A model generated the notes under the pieces. That model saw only the letters and a program-made list of their open reading frames with translations. It was not told the origin of the DNA and did no database searches. DNA of 64,000 bases from Glutamicibacter ardleyensis (GTDB taxonomy: Bacteria > Actinomycetota > Actinomycetes > Actinomycetales > Micrococcaceae). Numbering within the stretch: position 1 is the first letter of the stretch; each line of letters begins with the position of its first letter. The stretch lies in assembly GCF_014644555.1 (NCBI RefSeq), contig NZ_BMKX01000002.1, positions 434,001 to 498,000 on the forward strand, written 5' to 3'. The translations under genes and the position numbers were made by a program. Below, one piece after another: positions 7,568-15,540 of this stretch.

Positions 7568-9133
7568 CTAGTTCAGTGATTCGACGGCGACAATGCCGAT
7601 GTCTCGTGCAGCGGGTGGGGTGACAGCGTTACCTGCTTGCTTGACCTGTTCACGCTTGTTGCCGGTCATGATGTAATCCTCTGGGAACGCCATGCCAGCG
7701 CTAATCTCGTGAGGCTCCAACATTCGGAATTCACACTGGTTGATGTCCTCCACCGTCCATTCAGTGAGCCCGTGGTGGTTACCTCCGGCTGTGAGCGTGC
7801 CCAGTGGGTCGGTGGCGGGTTTGGAGCTGTTTGCCAGCTGGTTTTCGGCGGTGCCACGCATGGTGGTGATCATTGCGAAGCGGTCCACAGTCGGAATCGT
7901 CGGAATCGCTTTGGTCACCGGGTGAGTTACGCCGTTGCCGTAGTACTCCATGAGCATGTGATGACCAGGCGTGGTCAACAATCCGGTTTCATTCCGGGTC
8001 GTCTGCGTGCGTAGGGCATCGTGAACCTGCTGCGCGTATTTCCCGTCCCGGCCCTCAACTGGGATCAGTAGGGACTCATGCAGCCCGCCCGCGGTCAGTG
8101 TCCTCAGTGGTCCGTCTACGGTGTCAGTCCGTGAGCTATCCGAACCGCTGAGATTATTCACAATCAGAGGGGACAACAGGCCACGGGTGTAGCTCGTGGT
8201 CTGAGTCGCGAAGGGCTCAGTATCGACAGCTGAGAGGATGGGAGCGCCGCGTACTGCGTCAATCGAGATCCGCGTGTTACCGTACTTCTCCAGACCTGCC
8301 TGGATACGTGCCATGGTCTTATCAGCCAACGGGCGTTTACGGTCCCCAATTTTCTGGCCACGGATAGACCAGTCAATCGCGTGCGCTGCTGGGAGCCATG
8401 CTGGTTCGATGATTTCGTTACGGCATTTAGTGGAGGGGCAGCGGTAGACGTATTGTGCGCGGTACCGGCCCCAACGCTTCCCGTTCTTGAAAGACTGGAC
8501 TGCCCGCACTACCTTGTCGCAGGTAGGGCAGTAAGCCTGTGGGCGTAGTTTGTCGAAGTCCGGCTTCCGGTTACCCTTCAACCAGAAAACTACGTACATG
8601 CGGTCACGTGACTGTGGGGCTGGCATTCCACCCAATTGGGCGTGCATTGAGTTCAGATACACGATGTGGTGCTCATAGCCGAGCAGATCCATGGCGTGCA
8701 GCCAAGCCTCAAACATCACCCATTTAGCGGCATCCACGACATTCTCAGTCATGATGACTTTGTACTTGTGCTCTTCCGCATAGCGGGGGACATCCCACAT
8801 AGTTGCGCGGGACTTTTCCGCGGCCTCGTCAGCGATGGAATCCCCAAAGAGGTCCGGCTGATTGGTTGCGCGGCGCTTGCCCTTCGCTACTGAGTGGTTG
8901 GTGCACTCTGGTGAAGCCCAGAGAATATCCGAGCCCGCGATGTAGCGGGGATCTGTGTTCTTGATGTCCGCTAGAACGTGGTCAGTGTCGGGGTGGTTCG
9001 TGTTGTGCGTTTCAATCGCCCGGTCCCAGTGATTCATGGCCGTGCGAACGTGTACGCCAGGGATCTGCATAAGCCCAGTCGATGACCCGCCAGCACCACA
9101 AAACATATCTGTGATGGTGAGGTTGTGGCTCAT
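7568..9133 (-). CDS. Phage C5-cytosine DNA methyltransferase, 521 aa
   Basis: It carries the family motifs in order: DMFCGAGGSSTG at residue 9 (motif I, SAM binding), LWASPECTNHS near 70 (motif IV, catalytic Cys in PEC), MTENVVDA near 130 (motif VI ENV), and the C-terminal QAGNAVTPPAARDI (motif X region). The catalytic tripeptide is PEC rather than the common PCQ. A four-Cys zinc ribbon (YCPTCDKVV to YRCPSTKC) is inserted near residues 205-240. No restriction enzyme lies beside it, so it is an orphan that probably protects phage DNA or alters expression. Confidence 0.88.
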   Translation of the reverse strand: MSHNLTITDMFCGAGGSSTGLMQIPGVHVRTAMNHWDRAIETHNTNHPDTDHVLADIKNTDPRYIAGSDILWASPECTNHSVAKGKRRATNQPDLFGDSIADEAAEKSRATMWDVPRYAEEHKYKVIMTENVVDAAKWVMFEAWLHAMDLLGYEHHIVYLNSMHAQLGGMPAPQSRDRMYVVFWLKGNRKPDFDKLRPQAYCPTCDKVVRAVQSFKNGKRWGRYRAQYVYRCPSTKCRNEIIEPAWLPAAHAIDWSIRGQKIGDRKRPLADKTMARIQAGLEKYGNTRISIDAVRGAPILSAVDTEPFATQTTSYTRGLLSPLIVNNLSGSDSSRTDTVDGPLRTLTAGGLHESLLIPVEGRDGKYAQQVHDALRTQTTRNETGLLTTPGHHMLMEYYGNGVTHPVTKAIPTIPTVDRFAMITTMRGTAENQLANSSKPATDPLGTLTAGGNHHGLTEWTVEDINQCEFRMLEPHEISAGMAFPEDYIMTGNKREQVKQAGNAVTPPAARDIGIVAVESLN

Positions 9134-9387
9134 TCTTTGTTCTCCAACTCTTTGGCTTTTGCCCGTTCTTCACGGCGTCTCTTGTTTCTTGCTTCCTTAC
9201 ACGGGTCGCATACAGGGGTCTTCTCTCGTCGGTGCCGAGCGTCGCCTGCCGCAGTGCCACACGGGGCCGGGGTAAAAGGTTTAGTCCCTTTGAGTGCCCG
9301 CTTGTAGACCCGTATCGCCTCCGCGCAAGCGTCGTCTACAGGTTCCCCCGCTTGATATGCCTGCTGTAAGCTGCTGTGGTACCGCAC
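9130..9387 (-). CDS. Downstream part of a frameshifted triple zinc-motif protein
   Basis: Residues 15-85 continue, in the -1 frame, the protein encoded by 9336-9620: GEPVDDACAEA completes the second CGT-x-H-x-C motif, and PCGTAAGDARHRREKTPVCD is a third. The first 14 residues read from the nominal GTG start are out-of-frame reading of the upstream gene, so this frame may have no start of its own. A five-G run at 9345-9349 (C on the plus strand) is where the frames would join. It is either a programmed -1 shift or a one-base deletion. Confidence 0.6.
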   Translation of the reverse strand: MRYHSSLQQAYQAGEPVDDACAEAIRVYKRALKGTKPFTPAPCGTAAGDARHRREKTPVCDPCKEARNKRRREERAKAKELENKE

Positions 9388-9620
9388 GGCTTCAACTGTT
9401 TTTTGGCCGGGTTGAAGGTGGTTGCCTTGAACGCCCGGTGAGCCTCAGCGCAGGGGCTGCAAGCCCGTTCGCCGTTCTCCCTGTGAAGCAGATACCCCTC
9501 GTTCGTTCCACACGCAGCAATGCCCTCCGGTAGCACCCCGCCAGTGCGTTTGATCCGTGCGTCACGGTCAGCTTTCCAAGCCAAATAACTTGGGGTCGGG
9601 GCTACGGCGATGGTCTTCAT
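9336..9620 (-). CDS. Zinc-motif phage protein, upstream part (94 aa)
   Basis: The start overlaps the upstream stop (ATGA). The product holds one complete motif, ACGTNEGYLLHRENGERACS, and the beginning of a second (PCGTTAAYSRHIKRG) and then stops at TAG 9336-9338. Proteins with repeated CGT-x5-H-x6-C-x2-C units are frequent in actinophages. Joining to the next frame at the G run gives a 163-residue protein with three units. Confidence 0.65.
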   Translation of the reverse strand: MKTIAVAPTPSYLAWKADRDARIKRTGGVLPEGIAACGTNEGYLLHRENGERACSPCAEAHRAFKATTFNPAKKQLKPCGTTAAYSRHIKRGNL

Positions 9621-9922
9621 GCCTGCCCCGATTCGTTAGCTCTGTCAGCGTCGTATTTGCGTACGATCAGACGGGCTACGTACACATATTTTTCGTTCTT
9701 CTCCGCCAACCGCCAGGTCTCGTATCCGAGCTTGCAAGCGTGGGCTAGGCAGGTGGACGCTAGTTTGAATTCAGCCCATTCGTACCGGGCAGTAATGTCC
9801 GCGTTTGGGATGGGGCAGACACTCGCCAAATTTTCAATATGCTCATCGTCGTGCGTAGTCCGGTACAGGATTGTGGCCCTGCTGAGTACTGCGTCATTGA
9901 TGATGATCAGTGGCTGGTTCAT
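9617..9922 (-). CDS. Phage hypothetical protein, 101 aa
   Basis: ATG 9920-9922 (MNQPLIIINDAVLSRATILY) was chosen because a very good AGGAGGT site lies seven bases upstream. The protein is helical, with two Cys and no clear domain. It overlaps the zinc-finger gene upstream by about 30 bases, so it probably relies on its own ribosome site. Confidence 0.65.
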   Translation of the reverse strand: MNQPLIIINDAVLSRATILYRTTHDDEHIENLASVCPIPNADITARYEWAEFKLASTCLAHACKLGYETWRLAEKNEKYVYVARLIVRKYDADRANESGQA

Positions 9923-10157
9923 CGTCTTCACCTCCTAGGTCCAGGGTTAGTTGCCCGTCGATTGGTTGGGGTTGTCTTGCTTTCGGCATTCGGTGCAGTG
10001 GGCAGCGTCCGCAGATCTTCGATTTCCCGCCACCACTTCCGGGTGCTGGGCCTCTACGGCAGCGGACGTTATTGCAGATGAGTTCTATGCCGTCCCATTG
10101 AGCCCATGCCCCGCAGAACGGGCACCGCGGGTGTTGCTCGTTGTGGCGCCGGTTCAT
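9894..10157 (-). CDS. Phage zinc-finger protein, 87 aa
   Basis: ATG 10155-10157 overlaps the resolvase stop (ATGA). The product has CPFCGAWAQWDGIELIC at the N-terminus and CGRCPLHRM in the middle, giving two Cys pairs typical of zinc ribbons. The C-terminus is acidic. It is probably a nucleic-acid binding protein coupled to the RuvC-like gene. Confidence 0.65.
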   Translation of the reverse strand: MNRRHNEQHPRCPFCGAWAQWDGIELICNNVRCRRGPAPGSGGGKSKICGRCPLHRMPKARQPQPIDGQLTLDLGGEDDEPATDHHQ

Positions 10158-10702
10158 CGCATGATCTTTTCCATAGCAGTGAGACACAGCTTCGACTTCT
10201 CACCGTCGATAGGCCAGCCGTGCAACCTGGCACCCATAGCGGCCAACTGGGTAGCGTCCGCAATGTCGTTGTTTCGGATGTCCAAATCAAGGAATTGCTT
10301 TACGGTGGCAGCGAGCACGGTGTCCTTGGACGCGTTACCGGCCCCTGTGGCGTATTTGGCGCGTGTTTGAGGCTGAATGACACCTACGGGCACATTCCAC
10401 GCGTAAGCGCTGTAAACCTGCCACCACAGCCCGCTACGGTCGTGCTGGTGACCTACCGTGGAGCCGTAAGACGGCCCCTCAACGAAAACGCCTACCAAAT
10501 CGCCTTCACGATTCGCCTGGACCCACTCAAGGATCTGGTAGGTAATCTTTCCTAGACGGTCGTCACGGTCTTTCCATGACGCATCCTTGGACCCCTTAGA
10601 GGTAATTACCCCTAGAACCGCTGGACGGTCGCTGTAGGCCATGCACAGGCCGGTAGACGTGAGCGACAGATCCAAGCCGAGAACACACTCTGTGGTTACC
10701 AT
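10154..10702 (-). CDS. RuvC-like Holliday junction resolvase
   Basis: The opening VLGLDLSLTSTGLCMAY is the RNase H-fold first strand with the catalytic Asp, VFVEGPSYGS supplies the Glu, and NNDIADATQLAAMGA provides the C-terminal acidic residue. Length (182 aa) fits phage RuvC-type resolvases. It would cleave branched DNA made by the RecT/exonuclease system encoded just upstream. Confidence 0.8.
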   Translation of the reverse strand: MVTTECVLGLDLSLTSTGLCMAYSDRPAVLGVITSKGSKDASWKDRDDRLGKITYQILEWVQANREGDLVGVFVEGPSYGSTVGHQHDRSGLWWQVYSAYAWNVPVGVIQPQTRAKYATGAGNASKDTVLAATVKQFLDLDIRNNDIADATQLAAMGARLHGWPIDGEKSKLCLTAMEKIMR

Positions 10703-10914
10703 TCCGGTTCCTCCTCTCGTGGTTGTGATCTTTCAATTGCTGTTGGCTGCGACGGGATAAAACGGTTGAGACGTTTCGCCTCTTTGAATTGCTTTAGACG
10801 ACGCTCGTACTTGAGCTGTTCAGCGTCGATGTTTTCGATCCGGTGTCTTTGCTCTTGCTTTCCGGCTTCAATTTCATTGGCGAAGCGTTCGCGCCAACCT
10901 GGTTTGTCATTCAT
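10696..10914 (-). CDS. Phage hypothetical protein, 72 aa
   Basis: The product begins MNDKPGWRERFANEIEAGKQ and is a very charged single helix with an acidic end. It is the first gene after the iteron gap and overlaps the resolvase gene by seven bases. A G-rich ribosome site (AAGGGGGGAACC) lies about ten bases upstream. The function is unknown. Confidence 0.6.
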   Translation of the reverse strand: MNDKPGWRERFANEIEAGKQEQRHRIENIDAEQLKYERRLKQFKEAKRLNRFIPSQPTAIERSQPREEEPEW

Positions 10915-11009
10915 CGTTTTTTGGTTCCCCCCTTTGTTAAGAAACGCAACGATCGGTGGAGTTAGATGTAGGGTGCAGGGAGTCTGTAGTTAGTAGTACG
11001 TAGTGAGGC

Positions 11010-11131
11010 ATCCCTTTATCGATCCCTTTATCGAAGGCTTGCGTTTAGGGGCTAGAAAGGGTTCCTGAAAGGGTTTATGCAACCCTTTCCAGATCCCTTT
11101 ATGAAAGGGTTATCCGATGGGTTTATGGAGG
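11010..11131. repeat. AAAGGG-type iterons, possible phage replication origin
   Basis: Within 120 bases the motif ATCCCTTTAT occurs at about 11010, 11022 and 11093, and GAAAGGGTT or its complement occurs at about 11054, 11067, 11080 and 11103, with weaker copies to 11131. The gap lies directly downstream of a replication-initiator-like gene and is the only long non-coding gap in the leftward operon. An origin bound by that protein is inferred. The rest of the gap (10915-11009) shows no gene. Confidence 0.5.
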
Positions 11132-11134
11132 GGT

Positions 11135-11641
11135 TCAAACATCGAAATCAGCCCCCCAAGGGTCAATCGAGTTGTTCCCCAGCAACTGCATAAGCACCGG
11201 GGGGCGACCATTCTTGTCATGTTTGAACGCACCCAAATCCGGCTCATTCATCTGCAACCTCTGTAGCTCCCAGACGAACACCCCCCGAATTTTTGGTGAC
11301 GCAATACGCGGGTAAAGCTTGTGCACTGCAACGCCCATATTGGGCTGTTTCAGTAACCCGTCCTCATGCATGAAGCGGATTAGAAAGGCCTCCTCCGTTT
11401 CGTCATCAACTACCATGACGCGCCTCTCGCGAAGCTCCAGTTCAGCCATATCCAGCACCTCCTCAGTGAGTGCAGACGCACGTTTCAGAATGTGTTTCCT
11501 ACGCCATTCGCACACCCCGTTCAGCTCCATGGAAGGTGCGCTGAGAGTAGCGAAATACAACCACTGAGCCATGGGGGAGAGCAGCGTGAACACGTCGTCA
11601 GCCCACAATGCGCGGCGGACTAGCACATACTCCCCGGCCAT
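11135..11641 (-). CDS. Winged-helix replication initiator-like protein
   Basis: The product opens MAGEYVLVRRALWADDVFTL and continues LSPMAQWLYFATLSAPSM and CEWRRKHILKRASALT, the layout of the N-terminal winged helix of actinophage replisome-organiser proteins. At 168 residues it lacks a helicase-loading domain of any size. The iteron array immediately downstream supports a role in origin recognition. It abuts the HNH gene. Confidence 0.6.
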   Translation of the reverse strand: MAGEYVLVRRALWADDVFTLLSPMAQWLYFATLSAPSMELNGVCEWRRKHILKRASALTEEVLDMAELELRERRVMVVDDETEEAFLIRFMHEDGLLKQPNMGVAVHKLYPRIASPKIRGVFVWELQRLQMNEPDLGAFKHDKNGRPPVLMQLLGNNSIDPWGADFDV

Positions 11642-11982
11642 TACTCCTCCAGTTCAGGGTCGTAGTAAGGGGTACGGTTGTACTCGTCGTCAATCGAGTA
11701 CCAACAGTTGTCCATGACATCGAAGTAAGGCTTCTCTACCGGGTCCTCATGACTGGGTAGCTTCCAACCTTTGGCCAGGGCATCCCGCGCGGTCTCCGAG
11801 TCGTTCTCCATGCCCACATTCCCGGCCCAGCAGAACGCGATCAGGTTAGACGGTGCGTGACGCTTAGGGTTCTTGGAGCCTCCCATTTGGCGATTCACAC
11901 GATGTTGAACCGACGTTGCACGTTCCCCGCAATGTGGGCAGCGGTACCCGTCACGCTCATAAATCCGGGCGTAGTCACTCAT
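11641..11982 (-). CDS. HNH endonuclease family protein
   Basis: CPHCGERATSVQHRVNRQMG at residues 15-34 gives the zinc pair and the His of the HNH core, followed by HAPSNLIAFCWAGN with the Asn and a third Cys. The C-terminal half is acidic and tyrosine-rich. Stand-alone phage HNH proteins may aid recombination or packaging; here it sits between RecT and the initiator, favouring a DNA-metabolism role. Confidence 0.75.
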   Translation of the reverse strand: MSDYARIYERDGYRCPHCGERATSVQHRVNRQMGGSKNPKRHAPSNLIAFCWAGNVGMENDSETARDALAKGWKLPSHEDPVEKPYFDVMDNCWYSIDDEYNRTPYYDPELEE

Positions 11983-13136
11983 GAGGTGCGCTCCAAGAAA
12001 CTGTTCGCCTCAGTGACAGTGAGTTCACGTGAGTGGTCGATCTGCCGGCCAGCGAAGTTGGAAAGCATGGTTGACGCTTGTTCCTTGTTCGTCACGCCCA
12101 TCGTTTTCAGCTTCCCGTTGATCTGGTTCATCTGTTCCTTGGTCGCTGTTGGCTCCGGTTCACGGGCTTGGACTGCAACCGGCGTTGGTTCAGCTTCTGC
12201 TGGTTCGGGGGCGGTTTCAGCAGGTGCTTCTGGGAGTCCATCTGTCCAGGGATCGGAGGCGGGAGGGTCGGCGGGTTCATGATCATGTCCAGCAGCTCCT
12301 CCGGTATCAGGCAGGGCAGGTTCTTCATGCTGTGGCTCCTCTTCTACTACGTCGGCAGGAGGCTCCACAGGTTCCGGTGTCGTCTCCTCTACAGGTGGTT
12401 CCTCCGGGGCTGGCTCCGGTGCGCGCTGAGTACGGATACGAGGGGTAATCGTTGCTTGTCCCTCATCCACAATCTCCGGGGCTGGGCTACCGTCTACAGA
12501 CGGCATTTCCTCGTCGGTGTATATACCTGAGAGATCCAGAGGGAAAGCCTTACGCAAGGCCGCGGCCTCCGCACACTTGGCCAGTTGGCTTGTCGGCATT
12601 TTCTGCCACATCGAGTTAGGTGTGTGCTCGCCAACCTTTTTGTTGTAGTAGGTCTGCACGTACTCACTCCATAGGGCTACAGCGCTGAAATGCTCAGCTC
12701 CGCGCCACACGGTGACCTTTGCGGCCAACGGTGGATCTGAGTGCAGCCACACGTCCACCCACACCCCGTCAGCGCCACACCATTGAGTGTCTTCAACGGA
12801 CAGACTCACTTTGGCTTGTGTGGCACCACGGCGGGCTAGCAGACGGTAGCCGTCAATGCCGGTCTGAATCGTGTACTTAGTGACGTAGCGTTCAATCCAC
12901 GCGCCGTTCTCGTTCTGGACGCGTTCTTTCGCTTGGCGCCCAATCATGTAGATCTGCTTGGCGAAAGGGTCTAGCCCAGTTTTCTTGGACTGGTGGAAGA
13001 ACACGGCCAGGTTAGACCGGTCAGCCCCAGCCAATCCCAGCTGGGAGAGCGTAGCTACCTGCGCCTCGTTGAACTCCGTCTGAGTGGCGCTAATCGCCAG
13101 TGCAGTGGTCTGTGTCTGGGTTGCAACTTCACTCAT
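11979..13136 (-). CDS. RecT/Bet single-strand annealing protein
   Basis: Residues 1-220 show the RecT fold signatures: LAVFFHQSKKTGLDPFAKQI, the YTIQTGIDGYRLLARRGATQ core, and MWQKMPTSQLAKCAEAAALR. A long Pro/Glu-rich acidic linker (about 225-325) follows, then a C-terminal helical module (ATKEQMNQINGKLKTMGVTN and on) that is found appended to several actinophage RecT proteins. It anneals single strands produced by the exonuclease encoded next. Confidence 0.88.
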   Translation of the reverse strand: MSEVATQTQTTALAISATQTEFNEAQVATLSQLGLAGADRSNLAVFFHQSKKTGLDPFAKQIYMIGRQAKERVQNENGAWIERYVTKYTIQTGIDGYRLLARRGATQAKVSLSVEDTQWCGADGVWVDVWLHSDPPLAAKVTVWRGAEHFSAVALWSEYVQTYYNKKVGEHTPNSMWQKMPTSQLAKCAEAAALRKAFPLDLSGIYTDEEMPSVDGSPAPEIVDEGQATITPRIRTQRAPEPAPEEPPVEETTPEPVEPPADVVEEEPQHEEPALPDTGGAAGHDHEPADPPASDPWTDGLPEAPAETAPEPAEAEPTPVAVQAREPEPTATKEQMNQINGKLKTMGVTNKEQASTMLSNFAGRQIDHSRELTVTEANSFLERTS

Positions 13137-13960
13137 GATGCCCTCCTAATGAGTCCGTCACGGCGTTTACGTGAATTGAAGAGAAGTAGAATCGCAGCGA
13201 ACTCGTCGGAGGCCGCTTGCATGTCTCCAAGGGGGTGCAAGAATGCGCCCTCCTTGGTCAGATGCAGGACACCAATGCCCTCAACCTCTGGCATAGGACG
13301 GTCTATCTGGTCCTCGTCTACGTAGAACTCACAGTTCTTGTAGGCGATAGTTTGAAGAGCCGTTTCGCCGTACACCTGGTTCGACGTTTTCAGGTCAACC
13401 ATCCACGTCTGCCCCGCATACGCGCCCCTATGGAACTTGCAGATGAGGTCAAACGTTCCGGCATACCAATGGGTACGGTTACCGCATGGGCGTTCTTTCA
13501 GAACCACTTCCACATCGTTGTCGTATAACCACTTGTCGTAGTGATCGACAGGTTTCTGTAGTTCTTTAGGGACAGAGACTTTCTGCCCGTCAGCGACTTT
13601 CTCAGCGGCAGCGTGAACGGCGGTGCCTCGTGCTGCTGCACGGTCACGGCGTACCTCAGACATCGCGATCAGTTTCTTATCGAAATCGAACGGGTGAAGA
13701 CGGGACGCTTTCACATCTGCGTGCATCGCCAGAACGTCAGCGAGGTTTTCCCGCACTGCACGTGCCACAGAGTTCATCTTGTAGTCCACAAGCGCGGGCT
13801 TGTTCAGGGTGCTACCTATGACTGTGGTGACACCTGAGACGCGCCTGTACTCAGGGGAGTTCGTAAAGGTGTTCATCCGGTAGAGATGCTTTTCCGCTTC
13901 AAAGAGCAGTCCAGGCTTCGCAGGCGGTGCAGTAGGTTTAGCGCCAATCTTGATTACCAT
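13133..13960 (-). CDS. RecB/Cas4-like PD-(D/E)XK exonuclease
   Basis: The nuclease motifs are visible as RGTAVHAAAEKVADG near residue 110, WYAGTFDLIC near 168 (Asp), and WMVDLKTSN near 187 (D...K). The 275-residue product fits the phage RecE-like exonuclease family. It pairs with RecT (ATGA overlap) as a two-component recombination system resecting duplex ends. Confidence 0.85.
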   Translation of the reverse strand: MVIKIGAKPTAPPAKPGLLFEAEKHLYRMNTFTNSPEYRRVSGVTTVIGSTLNKPALVDYKMNSVARAVRENLADVLAMHADVKASRLHPFDFDKKLIAMSEVRRDRAAARGTAVHAAAEKVADGQKVSVPKELQKPVDHYDKWLYDNDVEVVLKERPCGNRTHWYAGTFDLICKFHRGAYAGQTWMVDLKTSNQVYGETALQTIAYKNCEFYVDEDQIDRPMPEVEGIGVLHLTKEGAFLHPLGDMQAASDEFAAILLLFNSRKRRDGLIRRAS

Positions 13961-14091
13961 GTCGTTGCCCTTTCAATGTGGTTCCAGCAATACTCAGAAC
14001 CGGGTTCTACAACCTCTTCGCAGTACTCCGGTGGGTGAGGGTCCACGCTCCATGACGCTGGGACAACCTCAAACGCGCAGGTGGCTACCAT
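13954..14091 (-). CDS. 45-residue phage peptide between ATPase and exonuclease genes
   Basis: ATG 14089-14091 overlaps the end of the SMC-like gene by seven bases, and the stop overlaps the exonuclease start. The product begins MVATCAFEVVPASWSVDPHP and has three Cys and several Pro. No strong ribosome site is seen, so expression may depend on coupling. The exact fit in the gap is the main evidence. Confidence 0.5.
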   Translation of the reverse strand: MVATCAFEVVPASWSVDPHPPEYCEEVVEPGSEYCWNHIERATTW

Positions 14092-15317
14092 TCGGGATCA
14101 GTGGCAACCATGCCGTCCTCAATCACGATTCCGACCTCGCCGCTCTCGTCTACAACTTCGATGAGCACCATGAAGTCGCACGCCTCGGCCATGTCCTGAA
14201 TGATCTTCATGTTTTCGGAATCCAGCAGTGAGCCGTCACGGATGTAAGCGAGGCGCAGGTTCGGGTTCAGGGAGATAGCCATGGCCACAGACACTTTGGT
14301 GAGGCCGGCACTGGATGCCTGGGAGAGTGGCTGGCCTTGGAAGGTCACACCGTTCTCATCTAGGCCTAGACCGTCGATAGGCATTTCAGCTTTAGCGAGA
14401 GCGTCAGACTTTTTCTTATCCAACGCCTTGATCTTGTTGCTAAGCTCGTCAGCCTCGGCAGTCTTAGCCTTGAGCTGATCGGAGAAGATAGCCTTTTGAC
14501 GGATAAGCTCACCGGCTTTGTTGGCTTCGGTGGACCCGGCGATCTGCTCTTGGATCTCGTCAGGGTCGCGGTGATCGTCGCGAGCTGCCAACAAATCCAC
14601 AGAAACTTGGCGTGCCCTGTCTAAAGCGGTCTGCACGTCGATCAGTTTCATTTCCCATGACGACACGTCACGGATAGCAGAGTCCACATCCGCGTAGGCT
14701 CGTTGAGCCGCGGTCAGTTCCTGCATCAACACCCCAACATCAACCAGCGCCGGTGCCTCGTCTGGTGCGTCAATGCCTTGCACCTGAGCGTCCAGAGATT
14801 TGACTTCACGGTTCACGAAAGTGCGTTCTTCAAAGGTGGACTTCCGGTCTGCTTCCAGCTCCTGCAAATCGAATCCGAGATCCACACAATCCAGCAGTAC
14901 TGCTAGCTGGTCCTTGTCGTTCATGCGGGAGAATTCCAGAGGATCAAAACTGAGCTTGCCAATCAGCGCATCCAAGAGTTTCTGAGGAGACGCGTATTTC
15001 TGGGAGCCGTCCCGACTCGTCACCGTGAGAGTGGAGGTCTTACGATCCACTGATGCAGTCCGGGTAACCACGAAATCATCCAGGGTGACTTCTACCGTGG
15101 CTTTCGTTTCACCATTGTGGATAGGGTTGGGGAATTTCTTACCGGCAGCGCCGCCGCCTAGAGCCCAAACAATCGAGTTCAATACCGTGGACTTGCCCTG
15201 CTCGTTCCGGCCAGAAAGAGTCATCGTGTGGCCGTCAAACTGAATGTCCAGCGTTCGCAAACGCATGAAGTTGTCTACCTTGAGCGCTCGTACGCGCTGT
15301 TGTGCAGTGTTGCTCAT
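14085..15317 (-). CDS. SMC/RecF-like ABC-type ATPase
   Basis: LSGRNEQGKSTVLNSIVWAL near residue 34 is the Walker A P-loop. A coiled-coil stretch follows (about 160-300), then a signature-like QASSAGLTKVSVAMAI and a Walker-B-like strand FMVLIEVVDE near 385. The 410-residue length suggests a compact Rad50/RecF-type protein. As first gene of the recombination block, it probably works with the exonuclease and RecT. An AAAGGA site precedes the ATG. Confidence 0.82.
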   Translation of the reverse strand: MSNTAQQRVRALKVDNFMRLRTLDIQFDGHTMTLSGRNEQGKSTVLNSIVWALGGGAAGKKFPNPIHNGETKATVEVTLDDFVVTRTASVDRKTSTLTVTSRDGSQKYASPQKLLDALIGKLSFDPLEFSRMNDKDQLAVLLDCVDLGFDLQELEADRKSTFEERTFVNREVKSLDAQVQGIDAPDEAPALVDVGVLMQELTAAQRAYADVDSAIRDVSSWEMKLIDVQTALDRARQVSVDLLAARDDHRDPDEIQEQIAGSTEANKAGELIRQKAIFSDQLKAKTAEADELSNKIKALDKKKSDALAKAEMPIDGLGLDENGVTFQGQPLSQASSAGLTKVSVAMAISLNPNLRLAYIRDGSLLDSENMKIIQDMAEACDFMVLIEVVDESGEVGIVIEDGMVATDPEW

Positions 15318-15339
15318 GGAATTTTCCTTTGATGAATGA

Positions 15340-15540
15340 TTACTGGATTGCTTTGGAGTTCTGTTCTTCGCACCATGCGTTGAACTTCTCTGCCGGATAC
15401 CGGACCTGGCCGGCTATGTGCGTATATGGGGGGCCGTAGGGTTCTGTGCGGTAACGCCAGTTATCCACGGTTCGGGGTTTGATCTTGAGCTGTTCCGCCA
15501 CTTCCGCGGCTGTCAGGTATCGGATCTTGGTTTCTTCCAA
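15340..15540 (-). CDS. Excisionase-like MerR/HTH_17 DNA-binding protein, TTG start
   Basis: The product from TTG 15538-15540 reads MEETKIRYLTAAEVAEQLKI, then KPRTVDNWRYRTEPYGPPYT, the winged helix-turn-helix of small excisionases. A GAGGGA site lies four bases upstream, and no ATG is available in frame before residues that make sense. It begins inside the Cro-like gene in another frame. Its position opposite the integrase, first in the leftward operon, suits a recombination directionality factor. Confidence 0.65.
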   Translation of the reverse strand: MEETKIRYLTAAEVAEQLKIKPRTVDNWRYRTEPYGPPYTHIAGQVRYPAEKFNAWCEEQNSKAIQ

